Source of the DNA: Stutzerimonas azotifigens DSM 17556
GTDB lineage: Bacteria > Pseudomonadota > Gammaproteobacteria > Pseudomonadales > Pseudomonadaceae
DNA: 64,000 nt
Direction of reading: 5' to 3'
NCBI RefSeq assembly: GCF_000425625.1
Contig: NZ_AUDU01000053.1
Location: forward strand, 1-64,000
The position numbers and the translations under genes were made by a program. Within the stretch, counting starts at the first letter, position 1; every line of letters begins with the position of its first letter. This document shows, in pieces, positions 58,257 to 64,000 of the stretch. The notes under the pieces were generated by a model. It was given only the letters and a program-made list of their open reading frames with translations, ran no database searches and was not told where the DNA came from.

Positions 58257-58658
58257 TCAGCGGCGCGGGGCCACCGGGCGGGTGCGGCCGCAGCCGTCGA
58301 TGGCGACGAACACGAACACCGCCTCGGTGACCTTGCGCCATTCGCTGGACACCGGGTCGTCGCTCCATACCTCGACCAGCATGCGGATCGAGCTGCGCCC
58401 GACCTCCAGCGTCTGGGTATAGAAGGACAGCTGCGCGCCGACCGCCACCGGCACCATGAAGGCCATGCGGTCGATCGACACCGTGGCCACCCGGCCACCG
58501 GCCACGCGGCTGGCCATGGCGGTGCCGGCCAGGTCCATCTGGGCCACCAGCCAGCCGCCGTAGATGTCGCCGAAGCCGTTGGTCTCGCGCGGCAGGGCGG
58601 TGATCTGCAGGGCCAGGTCGCCCTGAGGGATGGGGTCTTCCTGTTCGTAATCGTTCAT
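58257..58658 (-). CDS. Acyl-CoA thioesterase (YciA-like hot-dog fold)
   Basis: A 133-residue hot-dog-fold thioesterase that hydrolyses acyl-CoAs in the cytosol. NGFGDIYGGWLVAQMDLAGT carries the catalytic Asp region of the YciA/BACH family, with FMVPVAVGAQLSFYTQ following. The ATG at 58658 (MNDYEQEDPIPQGDLAL) is the natural start; an upstream frame reaches to 58769 but is GC-rich non-coding. It is divergent from pstS. Confidence 0.9.
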   Translation of the reverse strand: MNDYEQEDPIPQGDLALQITALPRETNGFGDIYGGWLVAQMDLAGTAMASRVAGGRVATVSIDRMAFMVPVAVGAQLSFYTQTLEVGRSSIRMLVEVWSDDPVSSEWRKVTEAVFVFVAIDGCGRTRPVAPRR

Positions 58659-58792
58659 CGTCGACTCGCGCGTTGTTGTTCTGGCCCGAAAGCCACGCAA
58701 TTTGCGGGCCGGGCCGAGTATACCGGCTGGCTTGCAGCGCAGCGACCGGACGGCCGCAGCTTTCTCCAACTTGCCTCGGCGCCGTCATCCAA

Positions 58793-58810
58793 CTGTCACA
58801 TTGGCTTCAT
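58793..58810 (+). promoter_or_regulatory. PHO box upstream of pstS
   Basis: CTGTCAC-ATTG-GCTTCAT: the 7-4-7 direct repeat of a PhoB site, the first half perfect. A -10-like TTCATA follows at 58817. It lies 75 bp upstream of pstS. Confidence 0.75.
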
Positions 58811-58884
58811 AGAGTGTTCATACGGCCTGCCGATACTGGCCCCCGATCCACCAACACACGACACACCCTCGCTAGGAGCAAGGT

Positions 58885-59856
58885 ATGAAACTCAATCGTT
58901 TGATGGCGGCGCTGACCTTCGTGGCCGCTGGTGTGGGAGCTGCCAGCGCCACCGCTGCCGTCGACCCGTCGCTGCCGACCTATGAGAAGACCACCGGCGT
59001 GTCCGGCAACCTGTCCAGCGTCGGTTCGGACACCCTGGCCAACCTCATGACCCTGTGGGCCGAGGACTTCAAGCGCCACTACCCGAACGTCAACATCCAG
59101 ATCCAGGCTGCCGGTTCCTCCACCGCACCGCCGGCCCTGACCGAGGGCACCTCCAGCATCGGTCCGATGAGCCGCAAGATGAAGGACCAGGAAATCCAGG
59201 CCTTCGAGGAAAAGTACGGCTACAAGCCGACCGAAGTACCAGTCGCCATCGACGCCCTGGCCGTCTACGTGCACAAGGACAACCCGATCAAGTCGCTGTC
59301 CATGGACCAGGTCGACGCCATCTTCTCCAGCACCCGTCTGTGCGGCGGCGAGCAGGACATCACCACCTGGGGCCAACTGGGCCTGACCGGCGACTGGGCC
59401 AACCGTCCGATCCAGCTGTTCGGCCGCAACTCGGTATCCGGCACCTACGGCTACTTCAAGGAAGAGGCCCTGTGCAAGGGTGACTTCAAGTCCAACGTGA
59501 ACGAGCAGCCGGGCTCCGCCTCGGTGGTGCAGTCGGTCTCCAGCTCGCTGAACGGCATCGGCTACTCGGGCATCGGCTACAAGACCTCCAGCGTCAAGGC
59601 CGTGCCGCTGGCGAAGAAGGGCGGCGAAGCCTTCGACGCCAACGAAGAGAACGCCGTGGCCGGCAAGTTCCCGCTGTCGCGCTTCCTCTACGTCTACGTG
59701 AACAAGGCGCCGAACCAGCCGCTGAACCCGCTGGAAGCCCAGTTCCTGAAGATGGTGCTGTCGCAGCAGGGCCAGCAGGTGGTGGTCAAGGATGGCTACA
59801 TCCCGCTGCCCGCCCGCGTCGCGGAAAAGGCGATCGCCGAGCTGGGCCTGAAGTAA
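58885..59856 (+). CDS. pstS: Phosphate ABC transporter substrate-binding protein
   Basis: A 323-residue PstS with a signal peptide of about 24 residues ([20 protein letters not shown]). It binds inorganic phosphate in the periplasm for the Pst importer. [40 protein letters not shown] and [16 protein letters not shown] form the phosphate site. A PHO box precedes it, and a stem-loop separates it from pstC, which has its own PHO box. Codon use is more A/T-tolerant and uniform, as expected for a highly expressed gene. Confidence 0.96.
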   Translation: MKLNRLMAALTFVAAGVGAASATAAVDPSLPTYEKTTGVSGNLSSVGSDTLANLMTLWAEDFKRHYPNVNIQIQAAGSSTAPPALTEGTSSIGPMSRKMKDQEIQAFEEKYGYKPTEVPVAIDALAVYVHKDNPIKSLSMDQVDAIFSSTRLCGGEQDITTWGQLGLTGDWANRPIQLFGRNSVSGTYGYFKEEALCKGDFKSNVNEQPGSASVVQSVSSSLNGIGYSGIGYKTSSVKAVPLAKKGGEAFDANEENAVAGKFPLSRFLYVYVNKAPNQPLNPLEAQFLKMVLSQQGQQVVVKDGYIPLPARVAEKAIAELGLK

Positions 59857-59887
59857 GCGCCCTTCTGCGGAGCGCGCGCTTCGACCC

Positions 59888-59928
59888 GATCCCGCTTGCG
59901 ACACCGTCGCGAGCGGGATCGTTTCGTT
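59888..59928 (+). terminator. Stem-loop after pstS
   Basis: GATCCCGCTTGCGAC, loop ACC, GTCGCGAGCGGGATC, then GTTTCGTT: a 15-bp stem with one G-T pair and a poor T-run. It probably terminates most pstS transcripts, leaving pstC to its own promoter. Confidence 0.7.
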
Positions 59929-59934
59929 ACAACG

Positions 59935-59952
59935 CTGTCACGCAACTGTCAC
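59935..59952 (+). promoter_or_regulatory. PHO box upstream of pstC
   Basis: CTGTCAC-GCAA-CTGTCAC is a perfect 7-4-7 PhoB direct repeat. A -10-like TAGGGT begins 11 bases later at 59963. The ATG of pstC is at 59977, so transcription would start within a few bases of it. Confidence 0.85.
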
Positions 59953-59976
59953 ATAGCCCCGCTAGGGTGTCGCGCA

Positions 59977-62262
59977 ATGAATGACCTGGCCACTAACTCA
60001 ATGACTTCAGAACGCACTCAGCGGGTAGATTTCAATACGCCGGCATTGCAACGCAAGCGCCGGCGCCGCGCCCTCAAGGACCGCCTGACCGGCTGGTACG
60101 TCTCGATCGGCGGGCTCGGCGTGCTCGCCGCCATCACGCTGATCTTCTTCTACCTCTTCTATGAAGTGGCCCCGTTGTTCCAGGGCGCCGAGATGGAGGA
60201 GCGCGCGCCCCACGAGGCCGCCTGGCTGGCCGAGGCCGACGAGCACGCCATGCTGCTCTCGGTGGAGGAGCAGAACCGCGTCGGCATGCGCCTGGACAGC
60301 AGCGGCGAGGTGGTGTTCTTCGACCTGGGCGATTCCAGCGTCATCCACCGCCAGCGCCTGCCGCTGCCCGAAGGCGTGCAGATCACCTCGCATAGCGTCG
60401 ACGTGCCGGGCAGCGAGCGCATCGCCGTGGGCCTGAGCAACGGCCAGGCGCTGGTGTTCCGGCACAGCTACAAGATCACCTACCCGGACAACGTCAAGAC
60501 GATCACCCCGGCGCTGGAGTTTCCCTTCGGCGAGGCCCCGGTGACCCTCGACGAGCAGGGGCGCCCGCTCGAGCACGTCGGTCTCACCGCGAACGACGAC
60601 ACCCTGATCGTCGCCGGCTCCAGCGAGCGCGAGCTGCACGTGCTGCGGCTGGCCCGCGAAGAGAACCTGATGACCGGCGAGGTGACCCTGGAGCAGGAGA
60701 AGGTCGCGCTGCCGCAGATCGCCGACCCGATCATGTCGATCCACATCGACCCGCGCCAGCAGTGGATGTACGTGCTCAACGGCCGCGCCACCGCCGACGT
60801 GTTCAACCTGCGCAACGGCTCGCTCAACGGCCGCTACAAGCTGCTCGAGGACGGCGGCAACCGGATCACCGCCAGCGCCCAGCTGCTCGGCGGCGTGTCG
60901 CTGCTGATCGGTGACGCCAAGGGAGGCATCGGCCAGTGGTTCATGGCCCGCGACCCCGACGGCCAGGCCCGGCTGAAGGCGGTGCGCCAGTTCAAGCTGG
61001 CGCAGAGCCCGATCGCCGGCCTGGTGCCGGAAGCGCGCCGCAAGGGCTTCCTGGCGCTGGACGAGCAGGGCCGCCTGGGCGTGTTCTACACCACCTCGCA
61101 GCGCCAGCTGCTGGAGGTCGAGCTGGGCCAGGGCGCCGAGGCCCTGGCCATCTCGCCGCGCGCCAACCGCGTGCTGCTCGAGAGCGGTGGCGCACTGCGC
61201 AGCTTCAATCTCGACAACCCGCACCCCGAGGTGTCCTGGCACGCGCTCTGGGGCAAGGTCTGGTACGAAAACTACGATTCGCCCGCCTACATCTGGCAGT
61301 CGACTTCGGCCAGCGGCGACTTCGAGCCGAAGCTGAGCCTCTCGCCGCTGGCCTTCGGCACCCTCAAGGCGGCCTTCTACGCCATGCTGCTGGCGGCCCC
61401 GCTGGCGATCGCGGCCGCCATCTATACCGCCTACTTCATGGCCCCGGCGATGCGCCGCAAGGTCAAGCCGGTGATCGAGCTAATGGAGGCGCTGCCGACG
61501 GTGATCCTCGGCTTCTTCGCCGGACTGTTCCTGGCGCCCTTCCTCGAGCTGCACCTGCCGGGCATCATCACCCTGCTGATCGTGCTGCCGATCGCCATCC
61601 TCGCCACCGGCTACGGCTGGAGCCGGCTGCCCGAGGCGATCCGCCTGCGCGTGCCGGCCGGCTGGGAAAGCGCCATCCTGATCCCGGTGGTGCTGGTGGT
61701 CGGCTGGTTCTCCTTCGCCGTCAGCGGCTACCTGGAGGCCTGGCTGTTCGGCGGCAACATGCCGCTGTGGCTGAGCCACGAGATGGGCATCAAGTTCGAC
61801 CAGCGCAACGCCCTGGTGGTCGGCCTGGCGATGGGCTTCGCGGTGATCCCGAACATCTACTCGATCGCCGAGGACGCCGTGTTCAGCGTGCCCAAGAGCC
61901 TCACCTTCGGCTCGCTGGCGCTCGGCGCCACGCCCTGGCAGACCCTGACCCGGGTGGTCATCCTCACCGCCAGCCCGGGGATCTTCTCGGCGCTTATGAT
62001 CGGCATGGGCCGTGCGGTCGGCGAGACCATGATCGTGCTGATGGCCACCGGCAATACGCCGATCATGGAAGCCAACATCTTCGAAGGCATGCGCACCCTG
62101 GCCGCCAACGTGGCGGTCGAGATGCCCGAGTCCGAGGTCGGCGGCACGCACTTCCGCGTGCTCTTCCTCGCGGCCCTGGTGCTGCTGCTGTTCACCTTCG
62201 TCATGAACACCCTGGCCGAGCTCATCCGCCAGCGGCTGCGCGTGAAATATTCGTCGCTCTGA
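59977..62262 (+). CDS. pstC: Phosphate ABC transporter permease PstC, enlarged form
   Basis: A 761-residue PstC, more than twice the 319 residues of E. coli PstC. After one membrane helix (about 47-70) comes a periplasmic region to about residue 470 with SIHIDPRQQWMYVLNGRATA, resembling beta-propeller blades. The permease proper follows, with the loop PKSLTFGSLALGATPWQTLT. Enlarged PstC is known in Pseudomonas. The ATG at 59977 or an in-frame ATG at 60001 could be the start; neither has a strong ribosome site. It pairs with PstA. Confidence 0.92.
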   Translation: MNDLATNSMTSERTQRVDFNTPALQRKRRRRALKDRLTGWYVSIGGLGVLAAITLIFFYLFYEVAPLFQGAEMEERAPHEAAWLAEADEHAMLLSVEEQNRVGMRLDSSGEVVFFDLGDSSVIHRQRLPLPEGVQITSHSVDVPGSERIAVGLSNGQALVFRHSYKITYPDNVKTITPALEFPFGEAPVTLDEQGRPLEHVGLTANDDTLIVAGSSERELHVLRLAREENLMTGEVTLEQEKVALPQIADPIMSIHIDPRQQWMYVLNGRATADVFNLRNGSLNGRYKLLEDGGNRITASAQLLGGVSLLIGDAKGGIGQWFMARDPDGQARLKAVRQFKLAQSPIAGLVPEARRKGFLALDEQGRLGVFYTTSQRQLLEVELGQGAEALAISPRANRVLLESGGALRSFNLDNPHPEVSWHALWGKVWYENYDSPAYIWQSTSASGDFEPKLSLSPLAFGTLKAAFYAMLLAAPLAIAAAIYTAYFMAPAMRRKVKPVIELMEALPTVILGFFAGLFLAPFLELHLPGIITLLIVLPIAILATGYGWSRLPEAIRLRVPAGWESAILIPVVLVVGWFSFAVSGYLEAWLFGGNMPLWLSHEMGIKFDQRNALVVGLAMGFAVIPNIYSIAEDAVFSVPKSLTFGSLALGATPWQTLTRVVILTASPGIFSALMIGMGRAVGETMIVLMATGNTPIMEANIFEGMRTLAANVAVEMPESEVGGTHFRVLFLAALVLLLFTFVMNTLAELIRQRLRVKYSSL

Positions 62263-62278
62263 GCCTGAGGAAAGCGCG

Positions 62279-63952
62279 ATGTCGGACAAGCGAAATACCC
62301 GGACGGGCTGGTTCAAGAGCGGCTCGCCGTGGATCTGGATGAATGGCGGCGCCGTGTCGATCGCCGTGATCATGACCCTCGGCCTGCTGGCGGTGATCGC
62401 GGTGCGCGGGCTGGCGCACTTCTGGGCCTCGGACCTCATCCAGGCGAACTACGTGGTGCCCGGCGAGCAGCCGCGCCCGGTGATCGGCGAGGTGGTGCAA
62501 CGCGAGCAGGTCACCCGCGAGCGCCTGCAGGGTGCCGGCCTGCCGGTGGCCGAGGAAGGCTCGGAGTTCATGGTTCGGCAGCTGCTCAAGGTCGGCAACC
62601 GCGAGTTCGGCGCCGACTTCGTGTGGGTGGTCGAGGAGTGGATGCAGGACGTCACCCGGCCGCGCGAGCTGCTGGCGATCGAGCGCCGCGAGTGGGGCAA
62701 CTTCTACGGCTATCTCCTGGCGGTGCGCGAGCGCGGCCAGCTGGTGGCCGAGGGCGAGGCCGCCTGGTCGGCGCTGCAGGAACGCCTGGCGCGTGCCGGC
62801 AAGCTGTTCGACGAGCTGAACCGGCTCGAGCGCGTGGATATCGGCGCGATCAACTACGGCATGGAGCGCCTGCGCCTGAAGACTCGCGGGCTGCAGCTGG
62901 ACGACAAGCTGACCGCCGAGGCGCAGGCCGACATCGACGCCCAGCGCGCCGAGTACCAGGCCCAGTACCGGGCGCTCGAGGATCGTCTCGCCGAGCTGAA
63001 CCAGGCACTGTCGCGCGACAGCATCCTGATGCGCACCGCCGCCGGGCAGGAGGTGGAGATCAACCTGGCCAAGGTGGTCGACGTCTACCGCCCGAACGCC
63101 ATGTCGACGACCGAGAAGCTCGGCTTCTACGGCGCCAAGCTGTGGGAATTCGTCAGCGACGACCCGCGCGAGGCGAACACCGAGGGCGGCGTGTTCCCGG
63201 CGATCTTCGGCACCGTGCTGATGGTGATGATCATGGCGGTGATCGTCACCCCGTTCGGGGTGATCGCCGCGGTCTACCTGCGCGAGTACGCCAAGCAGGG
63301 CCCGCTGACGCGGCTGATCCGCATCGCGGTGAACAACCTCGCCGGCGTGCCCTCGATCGTCTACGGCGTGTTCGGCCTGGGTTTCTTCGTCTACGTGCTG
63401 GGCGGCTCGATCGACCAGCTGTTCTACCGCGAGGCGGCGCCGTCGCCGGTGTTCGGCACCCCGGGCCTGATGTGGGCGTCGCTGACCCTGGCGATCCTCA
63501 CCCTGCCGGTGGTGATCGTCTCCACCGAGGAAGGGCTGGCGCGCATCCCGCGGATGATCCGCGAAGGCTCGCTGGCGCTCGGCGCGACCAAGTCGGAGAC
63601 GCTCTGGCGGGTGGTGATCCCGATGGCCAGCCCGGCGATGATGACCGGCCTGATCCTGGCCGTGGCGCGCGCCGCCGGCGAGGTGGCGCCGCTGATGCTG
63701 GTGGGCGTGGTCAAGCTGGCGCCGACCCTGCCGCTGAACGGCAACTACCCTTACCTGCACCTGGACCAGAAGATCATGCACCTGGGCTTCCACATCTTCG
63801 ACGTCGGCTTCCAGAGCCCCAACGTCGAGGCCGCCCGCCCGCTGGTCTACGCCACCGCGTTCCTGCTGGTGCTGGTCATCGCCACCCTGAACATGTCGGC
63901 GGTCTACATCCGCAACCACCTGCGCGAGAAGTACAAGGCGCTTGATCACTAA
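62279..63952 (+). CDS. pstA: Phosphate ABC transporter permease PstA, enlarged form
   Basis: A 557-residue PstA, against 296 in E. coli. A membrane helix at about 20-45 is followed by a roughly 250-residue insert rich in Ala/Glu/Arg, likely coiled coil (LDDKLTAEAQADIDAQRAEY), before the five-helix permease core. The coupling loop reads LGATKSETLWRVVIPMASPA. It starts 16 bases after pstC. The ATPase gene pstB is expected just beyond the window. Confidence 0.93.
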   Translation: MSDKRNTRTGWFKSGSPWIWMNGGAVSIAVIMTLGLLAVIAVRGLAHFWASDLIQANYVVPGEQPRPVIGEVVQREQVTRERLQGAGLPVAEEGSEFMVRQLLKVGNREFGADFVWVVEEWMQDVTRPRELLAIERREWGNFYGYLLAVRERGQLVAEGEAAWSALQERLARAGKLFDELNRLERVDIGAINYGMERLRLKTRGLQLDDKLTAEAQADIDAQRAEYQAQYRALEDRLAELNQALSRDSILMRTAAGQEVEINLAKVVDVYRPNAMSTTEKLGFYGAKLWEFVSDDPREANTEGGVFPAIFGTVLMVMIMAVIVTPFGVIAAVYLREYAKQGPLTRLIRIAVNNLAGVPSIVYGVFGLGFFVYVLGGSIDQLFYREAAPSPVFGTPGLMWASLTLAILTLPVVIVSTEEGLARIPRMIREGSLALGATKSETLWRVVIPMASPAMMTGLILAVARAAGEVAPLMLVGVVKLAPTLPLNGNYPYLHLDQKIMHLGFHIFDVGFQSPNVEAARPLVYATAFLLVLVIATLNMSAVYIRNHLREKYKALDH

Positions 63953-63965
63953 CAGCCGATAAAGG

Positions 63966-64000
63966 CGCTGGAGGCTCGAAGGCTGGACGAAGAGCGACTC
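63966..64000. repeat. Intergenic repeat at the right edge (partial)
   Basis: GGCGCTGGAGGCTCGAAGGC and TGGACGAAGAGCG resemble the arms of the pycA-pycB repeat at 25061-25135. It is cut by the window end. Confidence 0.45.

Overview
The window is a GC-rich gammaproteobacterial chromosome segment that looks like Pseudomonas in the broad sense. The evidence is the hydroxyproline gene order, pycR-pycA-pycB, the enlarged PstC/PstA proteins, and the dense Pseudomonas-type REP palindromes. The species cannot be read from the sequence alone. No tRNA, rRNA, CRISPR array, prophage or transposase gene was seen.

Region 1 (about 1-18,130, almost all minus strand) is a complete hydroxyproline utilisation island in three transcription units. 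The unit 17211-12656 carries a 4-hydroxyproline 2-epimerase (lhpA), a three-subunit D-hydroxyproline dehydrogenase (FAD oxidase, small 2Fe-2S protein, FAD/BFD protein) and a PAS-AraC regulator. The unit 12452-6746 carries an amino-acid ABC importer, an aconitase-X (cis-3-hydroxyproline dehydratase family) and a second, unusual proline-racemase-family protein. The unit 6603-75 carries the pyrroline-4-hydroxy-2-carboxylate deaminase, a TRAP transporter, the 2-oxoglutarate semialdehyde dehydrogenase and a DpkA-like imine reductase. Together they would import hydroxyprolines and convert the 4-hydroxy isomers to 2-oxoglutarate and the 3-hydroxy isomers to proline. A GntR/FCD gene lies at the end (17418-18086). 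A 15-bp palindrome, close to CGTATA-N3-TATACG, sits upstream of gntR and of two of the three units. The lhpA gene carries an in-frame 138-bp palindromic repeat, 46 codons long, and this is the most striking feature of the window.

Region 2 (18,359-22,373) holds a two-subunit molybdenum hydroxylase of the isoquinoline-oxidoreductase type, divergent from gntR, and a convergent XdhC-type maturation gene. Region 3 (22,447-27,200) is pycR-pycA-pycB (pyruvate carboxylase) with a clear terminator.

Region 4 (27,276-40,403) holds mixed metabolic genes: a PaiB-like protein, asparaginase, an alanine/sodium symporter with a divergent HTH regulator, an orphan periplasmic binding protein, aspartase, a LeuC/LeuD paralogue pair, two LysR regulators and a fluoroacetate-dehalogenase-like hydrolase. 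Two long gene-free stretches (36,522-37,436 and 40,404-41,798) are packed with repeats, including four tandem copies of a unit of about 266 bp.

Region 5 (41,799-64,000) holds a TAXI-type TRAP transporter, a membrane protein of unknown function, a Na/phosphate cotransporter, recC-recB-recD, an AEC transporter, an acyl-CoA thioesterase, and pstS-pstC-pstA with two PHO boxes. The window ends just after pstA; pstB and phoU would be expected next.
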